This document shows, one piece after another, positions 44,115 to 52,518 of a stretch of DNA of 64,000 nucleotides (positions are counted from its first letter, which is position 1; each line of letters starts with the position of its first letter). A program made the translations under genes and the position numbers. Source of the DNA: CALSMU01 sp965230225. GTDB lineage: Bacteria; Bacteroidota; Bacteroidia; Flavobacteriales_D; Parvicellaceae. The notes beneath the pieces are model-generated. The model searched no databases and had not been told where the DNA came from. It saw nothing but the letters and a program-made list of their open reading frames with translations. The stretch is taken from NCBI GenBank assembly GCA_965230225.1, contig CBDDKM010000002.1, positions 372,001 to 436,000 of the forward strand, read 5' to 3'.

Positions 44115-45419
44115 TCAGAAAATAAATGATGTGGATGTATTTATTTTTGCCTTGAGCTCATGGAGCAATGCAAACAGACCAAAATAGGTGCGGTTAATGT
44201 ATAGAATATGCTTTGATCCTCGAGCAACTCCATTTTTTCTAATGTCCTTTCTTTTAGATAGTTCTTCTCCCTTTTGGTAAATCTGATTAAAGTAATCTTC
44301 GTCGGCAAAATCGAACTCTCCTGCTTTGAACGGGTGAATCAATAAATCCATTGATTCCTTAAACACTCCAAAAAACAGTTCTACAGCTTCAGGTGTATCT
44401 TCTTTATAAAGGAATTCTAACTCATAGAATAGAGCTTTTAGCTTCTCATCATCTTCATGATACTCTGGATTTAATAGCTGAAAGTAAACCTTATAAAACT
44501 CATCCGGAATCCGTTTTACGCACCCAAAATCTATGATGCCCACTTCTCCATTTTCTCTAAACAAAAAGTTCCCTGGATGAGGGTCAGCATGAATTGCTTT
44601 TACCTTGTTTACTTGAAAATCATAAAAATCCCACAGGTTTTGACCAATTCGATCTCTCACTTCCTGAGAAGGATTAGTGGCAAGAAAATCTTTCAAATGA
44701 ACTCCATCAATCCAGTCCATCGTAATTACTCTCTTACCTGAATATTCCGGATAGTATTGAGGGAACACTATTCCTTCGAGTTCTGCACAAGCTTCACCAA
44801 TTTCCATGGATTGTTTTATCTCCAACTCATAATCCGTTTCTTCCAGCAACTTATTCTCGATCTCGGCCATGTATTGTTTAATCTCGTGCTCTCTTAGGTT
44901 AAGCATCCTCATGGCAATTGGCTTTACCAATTTTAGATCGGATTTAACACTATCTGCTACTCCAGGGTATTGAACCTTTACAGCCAGTTTTTTTCCATCT
45001 TTTTCTGCAGCATGTACTTGCCCTATTGAGGCAGCATGAATGGCATTACGGCTAAACGTATCAAAAATGCCAGTGGGAGGTTTACCAAACATTTCTCTAA
45101 ATGTTTTTACCACCAAAGGATAAGACAAAGGAGGAGCACTGTATTGCGCTAGAGAAAATTTATCCACCATAGCCTTAGGAAGCATGTTTTTATCCATGCT
45201 CATGATCTGAGCCATTTTTAAAGCACTCCCTTTTAACTCGCTCAAAGAAGAATAAATATCCTCAGCATTATCCTTCTCTAATTGTTCTCTGGCGTTTTTA
45301 TCACCTACAGCTTTCTTTGCATAATACTTTACGTAATTACCTCCTACCTTGGCACCTGTACCTATGAGCTTAGCAGCTCTTTTAACCTTACTTGTTGGTA
45401 TTTTATTTTGCTCCTTCAT
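44115..45419 (-). CDS. ABC1/AarF/UbiB-family atypical kinase
   Basis: A 434-residue protein of the ABC1 (UbiB/ADCK) family of atypical kinase-like ATPases. Visible motifs: the KxGQ-like helix ELKGSALKMAQIMSMD (about 60-75), the Ala-rich nucleotide loop AASIGQVHAAEKDGKKLAVKVQYPGV (recognised in two parts, AASIGQVHAA and LAVKVQYPGV), the catalytic loop HADPHPGNFLF and the metal-binding IIDFGCVKRI. UbiB members support quinone biosynthesis or lipid homeostasis; the exact role here is open. The gene lies 25 nt downstream of a TetR-like gene on the same strand, so the two form an operon. Confidence 0.9.
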   Translation of the reverse strand: MKEQNKIPTSKVKRAAKLIGTGAKVGGNYVKYYAKKAVGDKNAREQLEKDNAEDIYSSLSELKGSALKMAQIMSMDKNMLPKAMVDKFSLAQYSAPPLSYPLVVKTFREMFGKPPTGIFDTFSRNAIHAASIGQVHAAEKDGKKLAVKVQYPGVADSVKSDLKLVKPIAMRMLNLREHEIKQYMAEIENKLLEETDYELEIKQSMEIGEACAELEGIVFPQYYPEYSGKRVITMDWIDGVHLKDFLATNPSQEVRDRIGQNLWDFYDFQVNKVKAIHADPHPGNFLFRENGEVGIIDFGCVKRIPDEFYKVYFQLLNPEYHEDDEKLKALFYELEFLYKEDTPEAVELFFGVFKESMDLLIHPFKAGEFDFADEDYFNQIYQKGEELSKRKDIRKNGVARGSKHILYINRTYFGLFALLHELKAKINTSTSFIF

Positions 45420-45444
45420 AGTAAAGGAATTTTAGCAATGGTCT

Positions 45445-46101
45445 TTAGTAAGCTTTATTCTGGTAAGCAAACTTCAAGAAATCAATCATCAGATCCACTG
45501 GTCCTTTTTTCATTAATTCAAATAATAATGCGCTGGACTTTTCTATGGCTGCATCCGTAACTTGGTACCCTTCACTTTCATCTTTCACCCAAACTCTAAA
45601 AATGTATAAGAACTGACCCCACAGTACTTCATAATACTTTGCAGAAACCAAAGGTCGGTTTACAATTTCATCGCTGGCAAATCCATCCCCAAGTACTTCC
45701 TTTATCCACTGGTTAAACTCCTCTCTAAAAGAAGCCAGATACCAGGGTCTAAAGCTTTTTACGTTTAGTTCTGCTCCCCGAAAAGAAACAAAGCTTCTGT
45801 TTTGTTTAAACACCTCAACAATGGTATATAAAAAGGAAAGAACTTTTTCGTGAGAGGTATAATTAGGAAATTCCTGATCATCTTCTAATGCAGCAACAGT
45901 GGTTTTAAAAAAATCAACCCAAATTTGTTTCTCAATTGCTCCAAAAGAATTAAAACGATCGTAAAAATCAGATTCCTCTAAACCTAAATCTTCACAGAAT
46001 CTAAAAACGGTAACAGGCTGCTCTCCGGTACGGAGTAAATGCAACATATATTCCCGTTTTAGCAAATCACCTACATCAATATTTTCCTCCGGATTAGTCA
46101 C
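45445..46101 (-). CDS. TetR-like transcriptional regulator
   Basis: A 218-residue protein. A TetR-type N-terminal domain is recognisable (FRFCEDLGLEESDFYDRFNSFGAIEKQIW, read as the helix-turn-helix and the following helix), although the first helix is poorly conserved. The rest is an all-helical C-terminal domain with conserved aromatic residues (FRPWYLASFREEFNQW). The start is GTG at 46101: an in-frame TAA directly precedes it and the next ATG would remove 18 residues. A TAnnTTTG motif ends 5 nt upstream, so the mRNA may be leaderless. It heads an operon with the ABC1 kinase, which it may regulate. Confidence 0.8.
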   Translation of the reverse strand: MTNPEENIDVGDLLKREYMLHLLRTGEQPVTVFRFCEDLGLEESDFYDRFNSFGAIEKQIWVDFFKTTVAALEDDQEFPNYTSHEKVLSFLYTIVEVFKQNRSFVSFRGAELNVKSFRPWYLASFREEFNQWIKEVLGDGFASDEIVNRPLVSAKYYEVLWGQFLYIFRVWVKDESEGYQVTDAAIEKSSALLFELMKKGPVDLMIDFLKFAYQNKAY

Positions 46102-46106
46102 TTATA

Positions 46107-46114
46107 CAAAGGTA
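46107..46114 (-). promoter_or_regulatory. TAnnTTTG promoter (TACCTTTG) of the TetR-ABC1 operon
   Basis: TACCTTTG on the minus strand ends 5 nt before the GTG start at 46101. A transcription start 3-7 nt after the motif would coincide with the start codon. Confidence 0.55.
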
Positions 46115-46339
46115 AGTCCATCTATGGAGAAATACTATTTTCCAACCGAATTATTGTCTCACCATCCACTTCTTAATATTATTTAACAATTCCGGTAAAT
46201 AACTTTCAACTTCCTGTACTTCAACGCTTCAAAATGCGGTAGCAGATCTTAAGGCAAATACCCCATAGAAAAAAGGGATTTTTTCGTTATATTAGTTAGC
46301 ACAAAACAAAAAGATAAAACGATTAAATAAGATACTGTT

Positions 46340-46738
46340 ATGAGCATGAAAGATAATGACTACTTATGTCCTAAATGCAAAGGGCATTTGAATGTAGACG
46401 GACACCTGGTTTTTGCCACCCGTACCAAAAGAAAACACAAAGGGTTATTAATGTTGGACGCTAAAGTTGGAAGCTATGAATACAAGCACCACGATAAATT
46501 CCAATTGGAAAAAGGAGAATTAGTGGATTTTGAATGCCCTATTTGTCAGGCAGACCTCACCGCAAACAACCGTAAAGATCATGCTATGATTTATATGATT
46601 GGAGAAGAAGATAACTTCGAATACGAGTTGTACTTCTCTAAAATTGCAGGAAACCAAAGTACCTACGTTGTTGCACACGATAACGTAGAAATGTTTGGTG
46701 ATGATGCTCTTGATTTTGATGACTTATACTACGAATAG
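46340..46738 (+). CDS. Small zinc-ribbon protein, function unknown
   Basis: A 132-residue soluble protein with two CxxC pairs, CPKC (about residues 10-13) and CPIC (about 74-77), as in a treble-clef or zinc ribbon with a long insert. The C-terminal part is acidic (YVVAHDNVEMFGDDALDFDD). No signal peptide, so cytoplasmic. I cannot name a family with confidence. ATG at 46346 (second Met) is an alternative start. A terminator follows at 46763, so it is a single-gene unit. Confidence 0.75.
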   Translation: MSMKDNDYLCPKCKGHLNVDGHLVFATRTKRKHKGLLMLDAKVGSYEYKHHDKFQLEKGELVDFECPICQADLTANNRKDHAMIYMIGEEDNFEYELYFSKIAGNQSTYVVAHDNVEMFGDDALDFDDLYYE

Positions 46739-46762
46739 TATCTAATCATTCCATATTTGAGA

Positions 46763-46790
46763 AACCTGGTAATCATTACCGGGTTTTTTT
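46763..46790 (+). terminator. Intrinsic terminator
   Basis: AACCTGGTAAT pairs with ATTACCGGGTT around a minimal loop (one T-G wobble) and is followed by seven T. Confidence 0.75.
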
Positions 46791-46955
46791 ATACACTCTC
46801 AGACAACTAATGGATTCCAATTTGGTTCTCTTAGTGAAGATTTTTTATCGAAATTATAGGTTTATTTCAGGTTGTTGCATCGATTACCTCCTGTTAAAAA
46901 ATTTTGAATCCTGATCTAAACTGTTTAATTTCAAAGGCTAATAAACACTCAACCA

Positions 46956-49418
46956 ATGAAAAAAACAACCACCGTTTTATCCTTCCTTTGGATAGGGCTA
47001 GCATCGATTGCGCAAGTTTCTGAGCAGTCGGTTACCACACAAGACAAGGGAGAAACCACAATCGAAAAACAACTCAAGTATAGTAGAGCCAGAATTCACT
47101 ACAATGGTAACAAAAACCTTATGTTGCTAGGCAATCAGGGAGTTGTAATAGACCATGGTAAACACAAACTAGGCACGTATATCGAATCTGATTTCTCTGA
47201 AGTGGAAATCGGCAAAGCGAGAATGCTTGGAATGAAAGTTGACATCTTAATTGATGATGTACAGGAGTATTATGTAGAACAAAACAAGGGTGCTGGTAAA
47301 GCCTCTACTGTTCAGAAAAATGCTAACTGTAATGGTTCTTCCGGAACTCCTAGTTACCCAACTCCAGCTAATTATAATCATGGATCAATGGGAGGTTTTC
47401 TAACTTATTCTGAAATGCTTCAGGAGTTGGATGATATGGCCGCTGCATATCCTAATCTAATTACCGTTAAATCCGGAATATCAACTTTCCAGACACACGA
47501 AGGACGACCAATTTATTGGGTAAGAATGTCGGATAATGCTAATACCGACGAAGCAGAACCAGAAGTATTATACACCGCCATCCATCATGCCAGAGAACCG
47601 GCATCCATGCAACAATTGATTTATTACATGTGGTATATGCTGGAAAACTACGCAACAAATACTGAAGTGCAGGCTATTCTGGACAATACAGAATTGTACT
47701 TTATTCCGGTTATCAATCCAGATGGATACCTAAGAAACGAAACTACTAACCCTAATGGGGGGGGAATGTGGAGAAAAAATAGAAGAAACCACGGTAACGG
47801 AGATTACGGAGTAGACAATAACCGTAATTACGATTATATCGACGGTAGTGGGAACAGTGTGTGGGGAACATCAGGAGTAACTATGAACACCGGCGCAGAT
47901 GATTATCCTGGAACGGGACCATTTACGGAACCTGAAAACTTAGCTATTAAATGGTTTGTGGAAAACCACGACATTAAACTAGCACTTAACAATCATACCT
48001 ACGCTGATTTACTGCTTTACCCGTTCGGGTATGCAACCAATACCTATACTACAGATAATGCAACTTACGAGGCTATTGCTCCAATGATGACTTCTCAGAG
48101 TTCAATGGCACCTCAAATTAGTGCTGCTCTTTACCCTGCGGCGGGAGATTCTGATGACTTTATGTATGGTGAGACAAGTACTCATAACAAGATCTTTGCG
48201 TTTACACCGGAAATTGGAGGAAACCAACATGGTTTCTGGCCTTCTGTAAACGACATTGATCCATTGTGCGAGAGTATGGTTCATACTAACTTAACGGCAG
48301 CACACTTAGTAACTAACTATGGTGTGGCTACCGATTTAACTCCTTTGGTACTAGAAGATTTAAATGGATATTTCCATTACGACATTCAGCGCTTGGGATT
48401 AGAAGATCCAGCAAACTTTACCGTTTCTATCGTGCCTATTACTACTAACATTACTTCTGTTGGATCTCCAAATAGCCATAGCAACATGGCACTATTGCAA
48501 CAAGATCAAGATTCTATCAGCTATACTCTTGATCCGGGAATTGCTCCTGGAGATGGAATCACTTATGTAATTTCTTTGGACAACGGACAGTACGTTACCA
48601 ACGATACAGTAAACAAAATTTACGGACAGGGACAGTTAGTATTAGCAGACCCGGCAAACAACCTGAACAACTGGGATGTTTCTCAAACATGGGGAACTAC
48701 TGCAAGTACTTACTACAGCCCAGCTACTAGTATTACTGATTCGCCAAACGGGAACTACAGTAATAACATCAATAAGACGATCACGTTAACTAATAATGTA
48801 GACCTTTCTACAGCTATTGCAGCTACCATGTCTTTTTACGCCAAATGGTACATTGAAGATAATTATGACTACGTGCAAGTGGAGGTTTCTACTAATGGAG
48901 GAAGTTCATGGATTCCACAGTGTGGTAATTACACCAACCCTGGAGTATCAGACCAGGAATTGGGAGAGCCTCTTTACGATGGTGTTCAAAATACATGGGT
49001 AAAAGAAGAAATTGACTTGAGTGATTACATCGGGGAGTCAATTCTTGTTCGATTCCAAATTGTATCGGATGGTGGAGTTAGAGATGATGGATTTTTCTTC
49101 GACGATTTTGAAATCAATGCAGTTTATGGACCGGATGGAATTGCAGAAATGACTGAAAACGGAATGTACATTTCTCAAAACATTCCAAACCCTAGTAACG
49201 AAAGCACAATTATAAACTATGTTCTACCTCAGGGAATGAATCAGGCTTCGCTAAAAATTACCAACGAGATGGGACAAATTGTAGATGTAATTAACCTGGG
49301 AGCAAACTCTCAAAAAGTTGAAGTATCTACAGTAGGGCTTTCTCAGGGAGTTTATTATTACTACCTGGAAGGAGAAGATACCAGATCTGCAACCATGAAA
49401 ATGATTGTAGTTAGATAA
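46956..49418 (+). CDS. T9SS cargo: secreted M14 zinc carboxypeptidase with type A sorting domain
   Basis: An 820-residue protein with signal peptide (1-19), a propeptide-like region (about 20-135), the M14 domain (about 145-455), a beta domain (about 460-735) and a T9SS type A domain (about 745-820, ISQNIPNPSNESTIINY). Zinc ligands are HHAREP (His 211/Glu 214) and the His in LALNNHTYADLLLYPFG (about 346). The substrate-carboxylate Arg/Asn pair is in GVDNNRNYDY, and the catalytic Glu is in FTPEIGG (about 419). It should hydrolyse C-terminal residues from peptides outside the cell. The second beta domain resembles a MAM/jelly-roll module (TMSFYAKWYIEDNYDYVQ). Own unit, terminator at 49446. Confidence 0.92.
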   Translation: MKKTTTVLSFLWIGLASIAQVSEQSVTTQDKGETTIEKQLKYSRARIHYNGNKNLMLLGNQGVVIDHGKHKLGTYIESDFSEVEIGKARMLGMKVDILIDDVQEYYVEQNKGAGKASTVQKNANCNGSSGTPSYPTPANYNHGSMGGFLTYSEMLQELDDMAAAYPNLITVKSGISTFQTHEGRPIYWVRMSDNANTDEAEPEVLYTAIHHAREPASMQQLIYYMWYMLENYATNTEVQAILDNTELYFIPVINPDGYLRNETTNPNGGGMWRKNRRNHGNGDYGVDNNRNYDYIDGSGNSVWGTSGVTMNTGADDYPGTGPFTEPENLAIKWFVENHDIKLALNNHTYADLLLYPFGYATNTYTTDNATYEAIAPMMTSQSSMAPQISAALYPAAGDSDDFMYGETSTHNKIFAFTPEIGGNQHGFWPSVNDIDPLCESMVHTNLTAAHLVTNYGVATDLTPLVLEDLNGYFHYDIQRLGLEDPANFTVSIVPITTNITSVGSPNSHSNMALLQQDQDSISYTLDPGIAPGDGITYVISLDNGQYVTNDTVNKIYGQGQLVLADPANNLNNWDVSQTWGTTASTYYSPATSITDSPNGNYSNNINKTITLTNNVDLSTAIAATMSFYAKWYIEDNYDYVQVEVSTNGGSSWIPQCGNYTNPGVSDQELGEPLYDGVQNTWVKEEIDLSDYIGESILVRFQIVSDGGVRDDGFFFDDFEINAVYGPDGIAEMTENGMYISQNIPNPSNESTIINYVLPQGMNQASLKITNEMGQIVDVINLGANSQKVEVSTVGLSQGVYYYYLEGEDTRSATMKMIVVR

Positions 49419-49445
49419 GATTATTCATTTTAAGTAAAATTATGA

Positions 49446-49476
49446 CCCCGATGTAATTTTTGCATCGGGGTTTTTT
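49446..49476 (+). terminator. Intrinsic terminator of the M14 peptidase gene
   Basis: CCCCGATG (49446-49453) and CATCGGGG (49463-49470) form a perfect 8-bp stem with a 9-nt loop, followed by six T. Confidence 0.8.
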
Positions 49477-49497
49477 AGATATTTACACCTGCGATCT

Positions 49498-50475
49498 ATG
49501 TCGAAGGTGGTAAAACAAATAAAAGCTCCAATTGCTGAAGAACTGGATTTATTTGAGAAGAAGTTCAAGCAATCAATGAAAAGTGATGTTGCATTGCTGG
49601 ACAAGATAACCCACTACATCATTAAAAGAAAAGGGAAGCAAATGCGACCAATGTTTGTGTTGCTTACGGCAAAAATGTGCGGAAAGATAACAGACGTTAC
49701 CTACATTGCCGCTTCATTAATTGAACTGCTACATACTGCAACTCTGGTACACGACGATGTGGTGGATGATGCCAACATGCGACGTGGATTTTTCTCCATT
49801 AATGCTCTTTGGAAAAACAAAATTGCTGTATTGGTAGGAGATTATTTGCTTTCGCAGGGGTTATTGCTTTCGGTTAACAATAACCAATTTGAGCTTCTAA
49901 AAATAATGTCTACCGCTGTTCAGGAAATGAGCGAGGGAGAACTACTTCAAATTGAAAAAGCGAGAAGACTGGACATTACAGAAGATGTTTATTTCGATGT
50001 AATTAGAAAGAAAACTGCCTCCTTAATAGCAGCATGTTGTGCATGCGGGGCCCACTCTGCTGAGATGACTCCAGAACAGGTAAAAAAGATGGAGAAATGC
50101 GGAGAGCTAGTTGGTATTGCTTTTCAAATTAAAGACGACATTTTCGATTATGGTTCCGGCGACCAAATTGGTAAACCAACCGGAATTGATATCAAGGAAC
50201 AAAAGATGACCCTACCTCTTATTTACACCTTAAACAACGTAGATAAGAAACAACGTAGAAGAATCATTAATACAGTAAAAAATCACAACCAGGACAAAAT
50301 AAGAGTTCAAGAAGTGATTGATACTGTTATCACTACCGGAGGGATCAAGTATGCCGAAAAGAAGATGCTAGAATACAGAGATCAAGCATTGGATCTATTG
50401 AACGAATTTCCGAAAAACGAATCCAGAGATTCGCTGGAATTACTTATTAATTACTCCATAGAAAGAAGCAAGTAA
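49498..50475 (+). CDS. Polyprenyl (trans-isoprenyl) diphosphate synthase
   Basis: A 325-residue isoprenoid chain-elongating enzyme. Both Asp-rich motifs that bind Mg2+ and the diphosphates are present: LVHDDVVDDANMRRG (about 84-98) and FQIKDDIFDYG (about 213-223), along with KRKGKQMRPMFVLL. Length and spacing fit long-chain (IspB-like) synthases that make the menaquinone side chain, but product length cannot be read from motifs alone. The gene ends directly against the convergent LEA2 lipoprotein gene (stop codons adjacent). Confidence 0.92.
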   Translation: MSKVVKQIKAPIAEELDLFEKKFKQSMKSDVALLDKITHYIIKRKGKQMRPMFVLLTAKMCGKITDVTYIAASLIELLHTATLVHDDVVDDANMRRGFFSINALWKNKIAVLVGDYLLSQGLLLSVNNNQFELLKIMSTAVQEMSEGELLQIEKARRLDITEDVYFDVIRKKTASLIAACCACGAHSAEMTPEQVKKMEKCGELVGIAFQIKDDIFDYGSGDQIGKPTGIDIKEQKMTLPLIYTLNNVDKKQRRRIINTVKNHNQDKIRVQEVIDTVITTGGIKYAEKKMLEYRDQALDLLNEFPKNESRDSLELLINYSIERSK

Positions 50476-50943
50476 TTAAAACATTTTCATGCTTACGGGT
50501 TCTTCCACGTCAATCGGGAAAGTCTTTCCAATTCCGTAAACTTTTGCCTTAATATCTCCTTTAATTCGAACGGTAATGTTTCCTCCACCAAATATAGAAC
50601 CTAACGATCCCAGAGCAGTCTGTAACACCTTTCTTCCATCCGTTTTCATATAAATAGGATATACATCTTCGGTTTTCTTTTTGAGTTTGATGTCGTTCAT
50701 CATCTTAGCCTCTCCAAGGTACTTCCCATTGATATAAACGTCCAACGTAGATTTTTTAATCTTAATGTTATAGGTATTTGGATTCTCCACCCTTAAATCC
50801 AATCTCACTTTGATATTATCCGCAGTTCGATCTTCAATTTTAAACCCTTCCATTCCCTTAAACTCCACGTCTTCATAGTCGAAACATGAAGTAAGCAATA
50901 CTGATGTAAGCAGTACCACTAAAGTATTTCTCAATGCAATCAT
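50476..50943 (-). CDS. LEA type 2 (WHy-domain) family lipoprotein
   Basis: About 155 residues from ATG 50943, which begins a lipoprotein signal (MIALRNTLVVLLTSVLLTSC, lipobox LTSC); an upstream start at 50973 adds ten residues ahead of the signal. The mature protein starts CFDYEDVEFKG, an acidic stretch next to the lipidated Cys. The LEA2/WHy fold is indicated by VRLDLRVENPNTYNIKIKKS and TLDVYINGKYLGEAKM. These small beta sandwiches are conserved but of unclear function. The M20 gene lies 50 nt away on the same strand and upstream of neither, so separate units are likely; no terminator is seen between them. Confidence 0.8.
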   Translation of the reverse strand: MIALRNTLVVLLTSVLLTSCFDYEDVEFKGMEGFKIEDRTADNIKVRLDLRVENPNTYNIKIKKSTLDVYINGKYLGEAKMMNDIKLKKKTEDVYPIYMKTDGRKVLQTALGSLGSIFGGGNITVRIKGDIKAKVYGIGKTFPIDVEEPVSMKMF

Positions 50944-50993
50944 AACTATAGGTTTAATATGGGTATTAACCACTTAAAGGGTCTGAATATTGC

Positions 50994-52382
50994 CTATTTC
51001 TTCAATTCAGCATAGTGCTTATAGAACAAAGGAATGGTCTCAATTCCCTTCAAATAATTGAATACACCATAGTGTTCGTTAGGAGAGTGTATCAAATCTG
51101 AGTCCAAACCAAAACCAAATAATAAAGTTTTCAGCCCCAGTTCCTTCTCAAACAAAGCTACAATTGGAATACTTCCGCCACTTCTAACCGGAATTGGTTT
51201 CTTTCCATAAGTCTCTTCCATGGCCATACTAGCGGCCTTAAAACCAGGAAAATCTGTAGGTACTACTGCAGCCTCTCCGCCATGGTGTGGAGTTACCTCA
51301 ACTTTAACAGAATCCGGTGCGATAGATTCAAAATGCTCCTGAAACAGACGAGTAATTTCTTCTGAAGACTGATGAGGTACTAAACGCATTGAAATCTTCG
51401 CAAAGGCTTCGGACGGAAGAACTGTTTTAGCTCCTTCTCCGATGTATCCTCCCCAAATACCATTCACATCTAAAGTTGGTCTAATGGTAGCTCTTTCAGG
51501 AGTAGAAAATCCTGTTTCTCCATGTACATCTCCAACTTTTAAATCCGCTTTATAATCTTCTTCGTTAAAAGGTGCCTTTGCCATTTCAGCTCTATCTTCT
51601 GCACTTACTTCCTCAACATCATCGTAGAATCCTTTTACCGTAATGTGGTTGTTTTCATCGTGAAGGGATGCAATCATATCGCAAAGGATATTAATTGGGT
51701 TTCCTACAGCACCTCCATAAAGTCCAGAATGTAAATCTCTATTTGGTCCGGTTACTTTCACTTCAACGTAGCTTAAGCCACGAAGGCCAACTGTAATCGA
51801 TGGAGTATCGTTAGCAATGATTCCTGTATCGGAAACAAGAATAACATCTGCCTTTAATTTTTCTTTGTTTTCCTTAACAAACACCCCCAGATTTTCTGAA
51901 CCTACTTCCTCTTCTCCTTCAATCATGAACTTCACGTTACAGGTTAGGCAATCGTTCTTAACCATGTACTCAAATGCTTTAACGTGCATGTACATCTGAC
52001 CTTTGTCATCACAGGCTCCTCTGGCAAAAATGGCTCCATCAGGATGTTTATCTGTCGCTTTTATTACCGGATCAAATGGATCAGAGTCCCATAATTCGTA
52101 AGGATCGGCAGGCTGAACATCATAGTGCCCATATACCAAAACAGTTGGAGCATTTGGGTCAATTATTTTTTCTCCATAAACAATAGGGTGACCAGCGGTT
52201 TCACAAATTTCTGCCATATCTGCACCTGCTTCCAGCAATCTCTTCTTAATTTCTTCAGCTGTTTTAATCATGTCCCCCTTAAATTTTGGGTCTGCACTAA
52301 CAGATGGGATTCTCAACAAATCCACCAGCTCATTTAAAAATCGATCCTTATTGTCTGATATATAATCCTTTATGTTATTCAT
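50994..52382 (-). CDS. M20-family dipeptidase
   Basis: A 462-residue metallopeptidase of the M20 (ArgE/DapE/CPG2, carnosinase-like) family. Metal-site motifs: VLVYGHYDVQPADPYELW (His and catalytic Asp, about 80-97), RGACDDKGQMYMHV (bridging Asp), FMIEGEEEVGSENL (general-base Glu and metal Glu), VSDTG and the C-terminal His in DLIHSPNEHYG. The dimerisation domain lies at about 200-350 (DLHSGLYGGAVGNPINIL). No signal peptide, so a cytoplasmic peptide-degrading role is likely. A weak motif TATCTTTA lies upstream on the minus strand at 52408-52415. Confidence 0.93.
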   Translation of the reverse strand: MNNIKDYISDNKDRFLNELVDLLRIPSVSADPKFKGDMIKTAEEIKKRLLEAGADMAEICETAGHPIVYGEKIIDPNAPTVLVYGHYDVQPADPYELWDSDPFDPVIKATDKHPDGAIFARGACDDKGQMYMHVKAFEYMVKNDCLTCNVKFMIEGEEEVGSENLGVFVKENKEKLKADVILVSDTGIIANDTPSITVGLRGLSYVEVKVTGPNRDLHSGLYGGAVGNPINILCDMIASLHDENNHITVKGFYDDVEEVSAEDRAEMAKAPFNEEDYKADLKVGDVHGETGFSTPERATIRPTLDVNGIWGGYIGEGAKTVLPSEAFAKISMRLVPHQSSEEITRLFQEHFESIAPDSVKVEVTPHHGGEAAVVPTDFPGFKAASMAMEETYGKKPIPVRSGGSIPIVALFEKELGLKTLLFGFGLDSDLIHSPNEHYGVFNYLKGIETIPLFYKHYAELKK

Positions 52383-52518
52383 GGGTGTATATTTTATTCT
52401 TAGCCGCTAAAGATAAGCATTTGACCTTGCCGGGGAAAACCAAGATTATTTAATTTCCAAAGCAACCTCTTGGAAAGAATATAAGTCTAATTTTACTGAA
52501 ACAACATTATAATTAAGC

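Noticed and set aside
49498..50475. Assignment as geranylgeranyl or farnesyl synthase.
   Set aside because: The residues before the first Asp-rich motif do not clearly indicate short-chain specificity, so I left the product length open.
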